A stretch of 64,000 nucleotides of DNA, taken from Dactylosporangium sucinum. Lineage in GTDB: Bacteria; Actinomycetota; Actinomycetes; Mycobacteriales; Micromonosporaceae. Position 1 is the first letter of the stretch, and each line of letters starts with the position of its first letter. A program made the position numbers and the translations under genes. The stretch is taken from contig NZ_BMPI01000004.1 of the NCBI RefSeq assembly GCF_014647515.1, forward strand, positions 41,683 through 105,682, given 5' to 3'. The notes beneath the pieces are model-generated. The model ran no database searches and was not told the DNA's origin. It saw only the letters and a program-made list of their open reading frames with translations. Shown piece by piece: positions 33,623 through 42,779 of this stretch.

Positions 33623-34978
33623 ATGACCGAAACACCGACGGTCACCACGGTCTGGACCACCGACCAGGTGATGGCACTGGCGCCCGACTCGTCCGCCCAG
33701 CGGGCGGCGCGCGGGCTGGCCGGCGACCGCGCCTGGCTGGAGACCGGCCTCAGCGCGAGCGACGACCTTCCCCCGACCCTGTGGGGCCTGTGCCAGGGCA
33801 GCGGCTCGACGCCCTACCAGGCGGCGGTCGACCTGACCGAGCCCGCCTTCCGGTGCAGCTGCCCCAGCCGCAAGTTCCCCTGCAAGCACGCGCTCGGCCT
33901 GCTCCTGCGCTGGTCGTCGGGCAGCGTCGCCGAGGCGGCCGCGCCGGCCTGGGTGCAGCAGTGGCAGGAGTCACGGGCCGCCCGCGCCGAGCGGGCCGCC
34001 GAGCGGGAGAGGCCGGATGCGCCGGATTCACGTGGAACATCGCCATCGTCCCGCGCCGCGCCGAGTGAGAAGTCCCAGGCCAGGCGGGCCGACCGGATCG
34101 CGGCCGGCCTCGACGAGCTCGACCGCTGGCTCGCCGACCAGGCGCGGGCCGGGCTGGCGACCGTCGCCAAGAACGGCTACGCGCATTGGGACACGATGAC
34201 CGCCCGGCTCGTCGACGCCCAGGCCACCGGCGCCGCCGGCATCCTGCGCCGCTCGTCGGCGGCGGCCGGGTCGCCCGAGCGGCTTCTCGGCGAGCTGGCC
34301 CGGCTGCGGCTGCTCGTCGGCGGCTATCGGCGGCTCGACGACCTGCCCGAGGAGCTGGCCGCGAGCGTGCGCATGCGGGTCGGGCTGCCGATCGCGACCG
34401 AGACCGTGCTCGCCGGGCCGGCCGTGCGGGAGCGCTGGCAGGTGCACGGCGTCCGCGACGAGATCGAGGACCAGCTGACCGTCCGCCGGGCCTGGCTGCG
34501 GGGCGTCGGGTCCGGGCGGCCGCTGCTGGTGCTGTCGTTCGCGGTCGCCGGCCAGTCGCTGCCGATCGACCTGCTGCCCGGCACCGAGTTCGACGCCGAC
34601 GTCTGCCTCTATCCGGGTGGGCAGCCCGCCCGGGCGCTCATCGCCAAGCGGCACGCGCCGCCCGAGCGGATGCACACGATCGCCGGCGCGGCCGGCATCG
34701 AGGAGTCCCTGCGCGCCCACGCCGAGGCGCTGGCCGACGACCCCTGGCTCGACTACTGGCCGATGGTGCTCGACGCGGTGGCCCCGGTCCGGGACGGCGG
34801 CGACTGGCTGCTCGCCGACGCGGCCGGCGACGGGCTGCCGATCGACCCCGCGGCCGGGGAGCCGTGGCGGCTCGTCGCGGTGACCGCCGGGCGGCCGGCG
34901 ACGGTGACCGGCGAGTGGTCCGCGGGCGGGTTCCGCCCGCTGGGCGTCTGGTCCGAGCAGCGGCTGGTGCGGCTGTGA
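33623..34978 (+). CDS. SWIM zinc-finger protein
   Basis: 451 residues from ATG 33623; an in-frame upstream extension to 33593 has no support. The SWIM finger CxCx6CxH is at C78, C80, C87 and H89 (FRCSCPSRKFPCKHALGLLL), a small zinc module for protein or nucleic-acid contact. The remaining 350 residues are a helical region, then a beta-rich domain. First gene of five (SWIM, DUF5691, MoxR AAA+, DUF5682, VWA), all overlapping: its stop shares GTGA with the next start. A related set is, from memory, E. coli yehQ and neighbours. Function unknown. Confidence 0.85.
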   Translation: MTETPTVTTVWTTDQVMALAPDSSAQRAARGLAGDRAWLETGLSASDDLPPTLWGLCQGSGSTPYQAAVDLTEPAFRCSCPSRKFPCKHALGLLLRWSSGSVAEAAAPAWVQQWQESRAARAERAAERERPDAPDSRGTSPSSRAAPSEKSQARRADRIAAGLDELDRWLADQARAGLATVAKNGYAHWDTMTARLVDAQATGAAGILRRSSAAAGSPERLLGELARLRLLVGGYRRLDDLPEELAASVRMRVGLPIATETVLAGPAVRERWQVHGVRDEIEDQLTVRRAWLRGVGSGRPLLVLSFAVAGQSLPIDLLPGTEFDADVCLYPGGQPARALIAKRHAPPERMHTIAGAAGIEESLRAHAEALADDPWLDYWPMVLDAVAPVRDGGDWLLADAAGDGLPIDPAAGEPWRLVAVTAGRPATVTGEWSAGGFRPLGVWSEQRLVRL

Positions 34979-36510
34979 ACGACCGCCTGCCCGACTGGAG
35001 CGACGTGCTCGCCACCGCGCTCGTCGGCACCCAGCGCCGCACGCCGCCGCCCGGGGTCGACCCGCACGGCGACCCGGCGGAGGCGCTGCTCGACACGGCC
35101 GGGGCCCTCACGCTGTATCGCCGGGCCGGCTTCGCGCCGCGCCGCGGCCTGACCGTGCCCGCGGCAGCGCCCGACGACGCCGACCGGCCGCTCGTGCCCT
35201 GGGTGGCCGCGGCCCGGGCGGCCGACCTGCTGTCGGTGGACGCCGTCGGCTACGGCGCGGCCAACGCCGTGCCGGTCCGCGACGCCGACGGCCGCCTGGA
35301 GCTGCTCGCCGAGTGGCTCGCCGCCGTCCAGGGCCGCCGCGTGCCCGGCGAGCTGCTGCCGGCCCTGCTGGAGACCGGGCGCAAGCACCGCGCGCTGCGA
35401 CCGCTCATCGCCGAGGCCGGTGGTCCGCGGGCCGCCTGGCTGGCCGCCCAGCGCCCCGAGTGGGGCTTCCTCGGCGCCACCACCGGCAGCGACGCGCCGC
35501 CCGACGACCCCGCCGTGTGGGAGCTGGGCGCCATCGGACGCCGGGTCGGCTATCTGGCCGCGCTGCGCCGCCGCGACCCGGCCCGGGCCCGCGAGCTGCT
35601 CGTCGCCGCGTGGCCGGCCGAGACGCCCGACGACCGGGCCGCGCTGCTCGGCGCACTCGCCACCGGCCTGTCGGCCGACGACCAGGCGCTGCTGGAGACC
35701 GGGCTCGACGACCGGCGCAAGGAGGTGCGGGTCGCGGCCGTCGAGCTGCTGGCCCTGCTGCCCGACAGTGACTACGCGCGCCGCATGACCGAGCGGTCCG
35801 CCGCCTGCGTGCGGGTCCAGGGCGGCCGGGTCCTGATCAACCCGCCCGCCGCCTGCGACAAGGGCATGCGCCGCGACGGCATCGCGCCGCGCCCGCCGGC
35901 CGGGGTCGGCGAGCGCGCCTGGTGGCTGGAGGAGCTGCTCACCCGCACGCCGCTGCGGGTCTGGGGCGAGCCCGACGAGTTCCTGCGGCTGCCCGTCACC
36001 GACGAGTGGGCGGCCGTGCTGCGCCGCGGGCTGGCCCGGGCCGCCGCCGGCCAGCGCGACCCGCGGTGGGCCACGGCGCTCACCGGCCAGCTCACCGAGG
36101 AGGTCGCCGCGGGCGGGCGGCCCGACGACCGGCTGCTGCTCGAGGCGCTCTATGACGCGCTGCCCTCCGACGCCCTGTCCGCGATCGCCGTCGAGGTGCT
36201 GCGCCGCGGCCTGGCCGGCGCCGCCGCGGTCGGCGTCGAGCACGTGCTTGAGCTGTGCCCCCGGCCGTGGCCGCCGGCGCTGGTCGAGGCCGTGTTCGGC
36301 GCGCTCGACGACCTCGGCGGCCGCCGCTCGGCGGGCTGGCGCCTGGCCGGGCTGTGCGAGCTGGCCGCGCTGCGCCTGCCGGCCGACACCGCCGCCCGGG
36401 CCGTCGCGCTCGCCCGCGGGCTGTCCTCCGACGACCCGATGTCCTCCATCGTCGGCCGCTTCGCCGACACCCTCCGGTTCCGCCACGACATGCTCAAGGA
36501 GCTCGCGTGA
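34975..36510 (+). CDS. DUF5691 family protein
   Basis: 511 residues from GTG 34975, overlapping the SWIM gene stop. Starts RLPDWSDVLATALVGTQRRTPP, typical of this uncharacterised family. Made almost only of helices; a HEAT-like region (ETGLDDRRKEVRVAAVELLALLP) suggests a scaffold. No catalytic motif seen. Overlaps the MoxR gene as GTGA. Sits between SWIM and MoxR genes in the same order as in other actinobacteria, so it is likely a subunit of the complex. Confidence 0.82.
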   Translation: MNDRLPDWSDVLATALVGTQRRTPPPGVDPHGDPAEALLDTAGALTLYRRAGFAPRRGLTVPAAAPDDADRPLVPWVAAARAADLLSVDAVGYGAANAVPVRDADGRLELLAEWLAAVQGRRVPGELLPALLETGRKHRALRPLIAEAGGPRAAWLAAQRPEWGFLGATTGSDAPPDDPAVWELGAIGRRVGYLAALRRRDPARARELLVAAWPAETPDDRAALLGALATGLSADDQALLETGLDDRRKEVRVAAVELLALLPDSDYARRMTERSAACVRVQGGRVLINPPAACDKGMRRDGIAPRPPAGVGERAWWLEELLTRTPLRVWGEPDEFLRLPVTDEWAAVLRRGLARAAAGQRDPRWATALTGQLTEEVAAGGRPDDRLLLEALYDALPSDALSAIAVEVLRRGLAGAAAVGVEHVLELCPRPWPPALVEAVFGALDDLGGRRSAGWRLAGLCELAALRLPADTAARAVALARGLSSDDPMSSIVGRFADTLRFRHDMLKELA

Positions 36511-37637
36511 CCAGCACAGTGGATGTCACCGCCGCACACGTCGACGGCGCGCCCGTTGCCGAGGCCGTGCAGCGCCGCCACGCCGAGGACGAGTTCGCGG
36601 CCGAGCTGGTCGCGCTCGCCGCCGGTGACGACCGTCCGCGCCCGCCCGGCTGGCGGCTCTCCCCCGCCGCCGTCGTCACGTATCTGCTGGGCGGCACGGC
36701 GGCCGACGGGACGGTGGTCGTGCCGAAGTATGTCGGGCCGCGCCGGCTCATGGAGATCGCCGTCGCCACGCTGGCCACCGACCGGGCGCTGCTGCTGCTC
36801 GGCGTGCCCGGCACCGCCAAGACCTGGGTGTCCGAGCACCTCGCGGCGGCGGTCAGCGGCGACTCGACGCTGCTCGTCCAGGGCACCGCCGGCACGCCGG
36901 AGGAGGCCATCCGCTACGGGTGGAACTACGCCCGCCTGCTCGCCGAGGGCCCGACCCGGGCCGCCCTGGTGCCGGGCCCGGTCCTGCGGGCCATGGCCGA
37001 CGGGCGGATCGCCCGCATCGAGGAGCTCACCCGCGTGCCCTCCGACGTGCAGGACACGCTGATCACGATCCTGTCCGAGAAGACCCTGCCGGTGCCGGAG
37101 CTCGGCGAGGAGGTGCAGGCCCGCAAGGGGTTCAACGTCATCGCCACGGCCAACGACCGCGACCGCGGCGTCAACGAGCTGTCCTCCGCGCTGCGCCGCC
37201 GCTTCAACACCGTCGTCCTGCCGGTTCCGGCCGGGGCCGAGGAGGAGGTCGACATCGTCGCCCGGCGGGTCGCCGCCCTCGGCAAGGCGCTGGAGCTGCC
37301 CGAGCTGCCGCCCGCCGTCGACGAGATCCGCCGGGTCGTCACCGTCTTCCGGGAGCTGCGCAACGGCGTGACCGAGGACGGCCGCACCAAGCTCAAGTCC
37401 CCCAGCGGCACCCTGTCCACCGCCGAGGCGATCTCCGTGGTCACCAACGGCATGGCCCTCGCCGCGCACTTCGGCGACGGCGTCCTGCGGGCCGGCGACG
37501 TGGCCGCCGGCATCCTCGGCGCCGTCGTCAAGGACCCGGTGTCCGACCAGGTCGTCTGGCAGGAATACCTGGAGACGGTGATCCGCGAGCGCGAGGGCTG
37601 GCGCGACTTCTACCGGGCGGCCCGGCGCGGTGAGTGA
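36507..37637 (+). CDS. MoxR-type AAA+ ATPase
   Basis: 376 residues from GTG 36507. Walker A GVPGTAKT is at 99-106. The region expected to hold Walker B reads GRIARIEELTR, so it has Glu-Glu instead of Asp-Glu. Sensor 1 is FNVIATANDRDRG and an Arg finger-type ALRRRF follows. MoxR ATPases work with a VWA partner to remodel proteins or insert metal cofactors (CoxD/CoxE, NirQ/NorD, CbbQ/CbbO, BchI/BchD). The VWA partner is encoded two genes on. Its stop overlaps the DUF5682 start by 8 bp. Confidence 0.9.
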   Translation: MTSTVDVTAAHVDGAPVAEAVQRRHAEDEFAAELVALAAGDDRPRPPGWRLSPAAVVTYLLGGTAADGTVVVPKYVGPRRLMEIAVATLATDRALLLLGVPGTAKTWVSEHLAAAVSGDSTLLVQGTAGTPEEAIRYGWNYARLLAEGPTRAALVPGPVLRAMADGRIARIEELTRVPSDVQDTLITILSEKTLPVPELGEEVQARKGFNVIATANDRDRGVNELSSALRRRFNTVVLPVPAGAEEEVDIVARRVAALGKALELPELPPAVDEIRRVVTVFRELRNGVTEDGRTKLKSPSGTLSTAEAISVVTNGMALAAHFGDGVLRAGDVAAGILGAVVKDPVSDQVVWQEYLETVIREREGWRDFYRAARRGE

Positions 37638-40185
37638 TCCCCTGCTGCTCGGCGTGCGCCACCACGGCCCCGGCTCGGCCCGGGCCGTGCGGCGGGCGCT
37701 GGCCGCGTTCCAGCCCCAGGTCGTGCTCATCGAGGGCCCGCCCGAGGCCGACTCCCTGGTGCCGATCGCGGGCCACGAGGACATGCGCGCGCCGGTCGCG
37801 CTCCTCGCCTACCCGGCCGACCACCCGGACCCTCGGCTGCGGGCGTCGTTCTGGCCGTTCGCGGAGTTCTCGCCGGAGTGGCAGGCGATCCGCTGGGCCG
37901 TCGCCCGCGACGTCCCGGTGCGCTTCATCGACCTGCCGGCCGCGGTCCGCCTCGCTGCGGGCGCTCCGTCGACGCCGTCCACGGCACAGGACGCGGCACA
38001 GGACGCGGTGCGCGTCGACCCGATCGGCGCGCTGGCCGAGGCGGCTGGATATGACGACCCCGAGCGCTGGTGGGAGGACGTCGTCGAGCACCGCTTCGGC
38101 CATCCGGCGGCGGCTTCACCGGCGGGTCCCGCCGCGTCCGGGGTGCACACCGCGGCGCCGTCCAGCGCCGACTCCACCGCCGGCCCGGCCGCCTCGTCGA
38201 ACCACGCGGTCGGGTTCGAGGACGTCGCCGGGCGCGCTTCCCGCATCCCGGCACCGAGGTCGGGCTCCGGACCGGCCCCGGTCGACTCCCCGCCACCGGC
38301 CGCCTCCCCAGCCACCACCGGTGCCGCTGCGATGGACTTCGGTGAACTCGGCGGGGTCGGGCTCTTCGCCGGCGACGTCGAGGCCGGTATCGACGCCGAG
38401 GAGTTGCGGGCCGCCTCGGCGCCCTTCGCGGCCATCGCCGAGGCCATGGCCGTCGTGCGGGCCCACGCGCCGGAGCCGCCCGAGGACGAGCGGGTCGACG
38501 AGGAGCGGCGCGAGGCGCACATGCGGGCGGGGTTGCGGGCGGCGTCGAAGGAGTATGAGCGGGTGGCCGTCGTGTGCGGAGCGTGGCACGTGCCGGCGCT
38601 GACCGCGCCGCTGCCCAGCGCCTCGGCCGACGCGGCGGTGCTCAGGGGGCTGCCCAAGGTCAAGGTGGCCGTGACCTGGGTGCCGTGGACGCACGCGCGG
38701 CTGGCGTCGTGGCAGGGGTATGGGGCGGGCGTGCGCTCGCCGGGGTGGTATCACCACCTGTTCACCTCCGTGGACCGGCACGTGATCGAGCGCTGGCTGG
38801 TGAAGGCGGCCGGAGTGCTGCGCAAGGACGGCGTGCCCGTGTCCAGCGCCCACGTCATCGAGGCCACCCGGCTGGCCGAGGCGCTCGCCACCATGCGCGG
38901 GCGGCCGCTCGCCGGGCTCGCCGAGGTCACCGACGCCGCCCACGCCGTGCTGTGCGACGGCGACGACCTGCGGCTTAGCCTGATCAACCGGCGGCTGGTG
39001 GTCGGCGATCGGCTGGGGCGGGTGCCCGACCAGACGCCGGCCGTGCCGATCTCGCGCGACGTCGCGAGCAGCCAGCGGCGCCTCCGGCTGCCGCCCAAGG
39101 TCGAGCGGCGGGAGCTGCGGCTCGACCTGCGCCAGCCGTTCGACCTCGACCGCAGCCGGCTGCTGCACCGGCTGCGGCTGCTCGGCGTCGACTGGGGCAA
39201 GGTGCTCGCCGGGGCCAAGGGCAAGGGCACCTTCCGCGAGGAGTGGGAGATCGCCTGGCAGCCGGAGTTCGAGGTCGACCTGATCGAGGCGGGGGCGTAT
39301 GGGACGACCGTGCTCGAGGCGGCGACCGCGCGCGTCGCCGAGCAGGCCGCCGCGGCGGAGACGCTCGCCGACGTGACGACGCTGGTCGAGCGGTGCCTGC
39401 TGGCCGACCTGCCGGCCGCCCTGCCGGGCGTGCTCGACGCGCTCGACGAGCGGATGGCGCTCGACGCCGACGTCGCGCACCTGATGGACGCGCTGCCGGC
39501 GCTGGCCCGGACGCTGCGCTACGGCGACGTGCGGGGGACGGACCTGTCCGCGCTGCGGGCGGTCACGTTCGGGATGATCACCCGCATCTGCGTCGGGCTG
39601 CCGGCGGCGGTCGGCGGGCTGGACGACGCCGCGGCGGCGGTGATGCGCGACCGGATCGACGGGGTGCAGGGGGCGCTCGCCCTGGTCGACGACGCCGACG
39701 CCAGCGCGCGCTGGCAGGCCGTGCTCGGCGGGCTGTCCACCCGCGACGACCTGCACGGACTGCTTACCGGGCGGATGTGTCGCCTGCTGCTCGACGCGGG
39801 CACCGTCGACGCCGAGCAGATCGGTGTGCGCATGGCGCTGGTGCTCACGGTGGGTGTGCCGGTGGCCCGGGCCGCGGCCTGGATCGAGGGGTTCCTGGCC
39901 GGCGACGGGCTGCTGCTGGTGCATGACGAGCGGCTCCTCGGGCTGGTCGACGCGTGGCTCACGGGGATTCCGGCCGAGGGGTTCGTGGAGGTGCTGCCGC
40001 TGCTCCGGCGAACGTTCAGCGGTTATCCGGCGCCGCAGCGGCGCATGATCGGCGAGCGGGCGGCGACCATCGGGGCCGGCGGACGGCGCCGGGGCGGGGA
40101 GGCCGACGAGCACGTCGACCCCGGGCGGGGCGCGCTGCTCCTGCCGGTGGTCGCCAAGCTGCTGGGGAAGGAGCTGTATGTCTGA
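37630..40185 (+). CDS. DUF5682 family protein, possibly TIKI/TraB/EreA-like
   Basis: 851 residues from GTG 37630. Starts LLLGVRHHGPGSARAV (His11/His12), then VVLIEGPPEAD (Glu35), and later VAVVCGAWHVPAL (His320). This HxxP..S, E-G, and GAxH pattern recalls the Tiki/TraB/EreA superfamily of metal-dependent hydrolases; the link is my inference. A low-complexity Pro/Ala/Ser stretch (about 155-235) splits the first domain, which is followed by a long helical region. Overlaps MoxR (8 bp) and VWA (8 bp) genes, so likely part of one complex. Confidence 0.82.
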   Translation: MSDPLLLGVRHHGPGSARAVRRALAAFQPQVVLIEGPPEADSLVPIAGHEDMRAPVALLAYPADHPDPRLRASFWPFAEFSPEWQAIRWAVARDVPVRFIDLPAAVRLAAGAPSTPSTAQDAAQDAVRVDPIGALAEAAGYDDPERWWEDVVEHRFGHPAAASPAGPAASGVHTAAPSSADSTAGPAASSNHAVGFEDVAGRASRIPAPRSGSGPAPVDSPPPAASPATTGAAAMDFGELGGVGLFAGDVEAGIDAEELRAASAPFAAIAEAMAVVRAHAPEPPEDERVDEERREAHMRAGLRAASKEYERVAVVCGAWHVPALTAPLPSASADAAVLRGLPKVKVAVTWVPWTHARLASWQGYGAGVRSPGWYHHLFTSVDRHVIERWLVKAAGVLRKDGVPVSSAHVIEATRLAEALATMRGRPLAGLAEVTDAAHAVLCDGDDLRLSLINRRLVVGDRLGRVPDQTPAVPISRDVASSQRRLRLPPKVERRELRLDLRQPFDLDRSRLLHRLRLLGVDWGKVLAGAKGKGTFREEWEIAWQPEFEVDLIEAGAYGTTVLEAATARVAEQAAAAETLADVTTLVERCLLADLPAALPGVLDALDERMALDADVAHLMDALPALARTLRYGDVRGTDLSALRAVTFGMITRICVGLPAAVGGLDDAAAAVMRDRIDGVQGALALVDDADASARWQAVLGGLSTRDDLHGLLTGRMCRLLLDAGTVDAEQIGVRMALVLTVGVPVARAAAWIEGFLAGDGLLLVHDERLLGLVDAWLTGIPAEGFVEVLPLLRRTFSGYPAPQRRMIGERAATIGAGGRRRGGEADEHVDPGRGALLLPVVAKLLGKELYV

Positions 40186-41347
40186 CGAACACGGCGACGA
40201 GCGGCTCCGGCGGTGGCGGCTCGCGCTCGGCGGCGCCGACGGCGGCGAGGGCACCGGATACAGCCTGAGCGGCACCGATGCCGCGGTGGACGCCGCGCTC
40301 GGCGCGCTCTACGACGGCTCGCCCGACGGCCCCGGCCAGCGCGGCGCCGGCCTGGGTGCTTCCGCGCCGCGGGTGGCGCGGTGGCTCGGGGACATCCGGC
40401 AGTACTTTCCGTCGACCGTCGTGCAGGTCATGCAGGCCGACGCCATCGAGCGGCTCAACCTGACCCGGCTGCTGCTGGAGCCCGAGATGCTCGACGCGGT
40501 CGAGCCCGACGTGCACCTCGTCGGGACCCTGCTGTCGCTCAACCGGGTCATGCCCGACAAGAGCAAGCGCGCGGCCCGCAAGGTCGTGGCGAAGGTCGTC
40601 GCCGAGCTGGAGCGGCGCGTCGCGCAGCCGACCCGCACCGCGCTGAGCGGCGCGCTCAACCGGGCCGCCCGGGTCAACCGGCCCCGCCACCACGACATCG
40701 ACTGGGACAAGACGATCCGCGCCAACCTCCGGCACTACCAGGCCGACCTGCGCACGGTGGTGCCGGAGCGGCTGGTCGGCTACGGGCGGCGCGCCCAGTC
40801 CGTCCAGCGTGACATCGTGCTGTGCGTCGACCAGTCCGGCTCGATGGCCGCGTCCGTGGTCTATTCGGGGGTGTTCTCGGCGGTGCTGGCGTCGATGCGC
40901 TCCCTGAAGACCTCCCTCGTCGTCTTCGACACCGCGGTCGTCGACCTGACCGACAAGCTGGCCGACCCGGTCGACGTGCTGTTCGGCACGCAGCTCGGCG
41001 GGGGCACCGACATCAACCGGGCCATCGCCTACGGCCAGCAGCTCATCACGCGGCCGCGGGACACCATCTTCGTGCTGATCAGCGACCTGTATGAGGGCGG
41101 CGTCCGGGACGAGATGCTCCGCCGCGTGGCCGCGATGACGACGGCGGGGGTCCAGGTCATCGCGCTGCTCGCGCTGTCGGACGAGGGCGCGCCCGACTAC
41201 GACCACGAGAACGCGGCGGCGCTGGCGGCCCTGGGGGTGCCGGCGTTCGCCTGCACGCCGGACGTGTTCCCGGAGCTGATGGCGGCCGCGATCGAGCGCC
41301 GCGACCTGCACCCGATCATCGAGCGCACGAAGGCGGCCACCCAATAG
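40178..41347 (+). CDS. VWA-domain protein (CoxE/YehP-like), partner of MoxR ATPase
   Basis: 389 residues from ATG 40178, overlapping the previous gene by 8 bp. A helical N-terminal region (about 60-205) precedes a VWA domain with intact MIDAS: D218-x-S-x-S222 in IVLCVDQSGSM, the Thr in GGGTDINRAI, and the Asp in FVLISDLYEGG. No signal peptide, so it acts in the cytosol. Typical partner of MoxR ATPases. Last gene of the five-gene operon; 21 bp from the convergent AAA ATPase gene. Confidence 0.9.
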   Translation: MSDEHGDERLRRWRLALGGADGGEGTGYSLSGTDAAVDAALGALYDGSPDGPGQRGAGLGASAPRVARWLGDIRQYFPSTVVQVMQADAIERLNLTRLLLEPEMLDAVEPDVHLVGTLLSLNRVMPDKSKRAARKVVAKVVAELERRVAQPTRTALSGALNRAARVNRPRHHDIDWDKTIRANLRHYQADLRTVVPERLVGYGRRAQSVQRDIVLCVDQSGSMAASVVYSGVFSAVLASMRSLKTSLVVFDTAVVDLTDKLADPVDVLFGTQLGGGTDINRAIAYGQQLITRPRDTIFVLISDLYEGGVRDEMLRRVAAMTTAGVQVIALLALSDEGAPDYDHENAAALAALGVPAFACTPDVFPELMAAAIERRDLHPIIERTKAATQ

Positions 41348-41368
41348 GGGGCGAGGAGCGGCGGCGGT

Positions 41369-42577
41369 TCAGTCGGCGGGCTGGGTGCGCAGGTAGCGGG
41401 CGAAGTGGGGCACCGTGAAGGCCACCGTGCCCCGCTCGCCCGAGTAGATCAGGCCCTTCTTGATCAGGGCGTCCCGGGCCGGGGACAGGCTGGCCGGCTT
41501 GCGACCCAGGGACTTGGCGATCTCCGCCGTCGGCACCGCCTCCGACACGTCGACGGCGGGCAGGAGGGTGGCCATCGTGCGCATGTACTCGCGCTCGGCC
41601 GGGGTCGCCCGCTCGTAGCGCGAGCCGAAGAAGCCCACCGCCAGCTCCGCCTCCGCCTCGGGCGCGGCCACTCGAACGTCGGCGGCCGTGATGGGCGAGC
41701 GGGGCGCGTGGTCCCAGGTGGCCTTGCCGTAGGCCTGGACGAAGTACGGGTAGCCGCCGGAGGCCTCGTAGAGCGCGTCGAGCGCCTTCTCCTCGTACTC
41801 GACCTCCTCCCGGTCGGCCGGCGCCGTCAGCGCGAGGTCGGCCGCGATCCGGTCCAGCCGGTCGATCCGCTGATACCGGAAGAGGCGCTCGGAGTACGAC
41901 TTCGAGGCCGACAACAGGGCCGGCAGGTGGGGCAGGCCCGCGCCGACGACGATGAGCGGGGCGCCGGTCTGGGAGAGCTCGTGGCAGGCGGCGCACAGCG
42001 CCGAGACGTCGTCCGCCCCGAGGTCCTGCATCTCGTCGATGAACAGCGCCACGCCCGTGCCGACGTCGGTGGCCACGCTGGCGGCGTCGGTGAACAGCTC
42101 GACCAGGTCGATCTCGATGTCGCCCGAGTCGGCGCGGCCGGTGGTCGGCGGCACGTCGATGCCCGGCTGCCAGCGGTCGCGCAGCTTCGACGGCGGCTTG
42201 CGCGGATCCTCGCGCATCGCGAACGCCTTGAGCACGCCCAGGAACTCGTCGATCCGGTCGGGCGCACGGTGGTGCGGCGCGAGCTCCCGGATCGCCATGT
42301 GCAGGGCGGCGGAGACCGGACGGCGCAGCGATTCGTCGGGGCGGGCCTCGATCTTGCCGGTGCCCCAGAGGCGGGAGATCGCCTGCGACCGCAGCGTGTT
42401 GAGCAGCACCGTCTTGCCGACGCCGCGCAGGCCGGTGAGCACGAGCGAGCGCTCCGGCCGGCCGCGGGCGATGCGCTCCAGCACCACTTCGAACGCGTGC
42501 AGCTCGCGGTCGCGGCCGGCGAGCTCGGGGGGACGCTGCCCGGCGCCGGGCGCATACGGATTGCGAACCGGATCCAC
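41369..42577 (-). CDS. AAA ATPase with C-terminal winged helix (Orc1/STAND-like)
   Basis: 402 residues from GTG 42577. Walker A LRGVGKTVLL is at about 50-58, Walker B VALFIDEMQDL at about 178; a C-terminal winged-helix-like region (SEAVPTAEIAKSLGRKPASLSPARDALIKKGLIY) follows. This resembles archaeal Orc1/Cdc6-type and STAND ATPases found in many actinobacteria, whose role is unclear. Convergent with the VWA gene. A -10 TACTGT on the reverse strand (42584-42589) is 6 nt before the start, giving a likely leaderless mRNA. Confidence 0.82.
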   Translation of the reverse strand: MDPVRNPYAPGAGQRPPELAGRDRELHAFEVVLERIARGRPERSLVLTGLRGVGKTVLLNTLRSQAISRLWGTGKIEARPDESLRRPVSAALHMAIRELAPHHRAPDRIDEFLGVLKAFAMREDPRKPPSKLRDRWQPGIDVPPTTGRADSGDIEIDLVELFTDAASVATDVGTGVALFIDEMQDLGADDVSALCAACHELSQTGAPLIVVGAGLPHLPALLSASKSYSERLFRYQRIDRLDRIAADLALTAPADREEVEYEEKALDALYEASGGYPYFVQAYGKATWDHAPRSPITAADVRVAAPEAEAELAVGFFGSRYERATPAEREYMRTMATLLPAVDVSEAVPTAEIAKSLGRKPASLSPARDALIKKGLIYSGERGTVAFTVPHFARYLRTQPAD

Positions 42578-42583
42578 GATCGC

Positions 42584-42589
42584 ACAGTA
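42584..42589 (-). promoter_or_regulatory. -10 element of the AAA ATPase gene, leaderless start
   Basis: TACTGT on the reverse strand, 6 nt before GTG 42577, with no Shine-Dalgarno sequence. Confidence 0.45.
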
Positions 42590-42598
42590 TCGGCGTCT

Positions 42599-42667
42599 CT
42601 AGCCCAGGAGCTAGAACCGCGTAGAAGAACCTCTACGGCGTGTCGTGGGGTTTCTAGCGTTTTCTAG
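42599..42667. repeat. CTAG-rich cluster with small hairpins
   Basis: Four CTAG tetramers in 69 bp (42599, 42611, 42654, 42664). TCTAG and CTAGA flank CCCAGGAG; CGTAGA/TCTACG form a 6-bp stem; TTCTAGCG occurs twice. CTAG is scarce in most bacterial DNA. It sits just upstream of the AAA ATPase promoter and may be an operator array. The rest of 42668-42773 holds nothing recognised. Confidence 0.55.
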
Positions 42668-42779
42668 CGCAGGCACAAGACTGCCCAATAAGGCGGCAGT
42701 GAAGCCCGCACTCCGGCTCGAACGAATGTACTACAACCCTACTCCGTGTCAAATCGCCGGGGGTCGGGTCAATGAAAAA

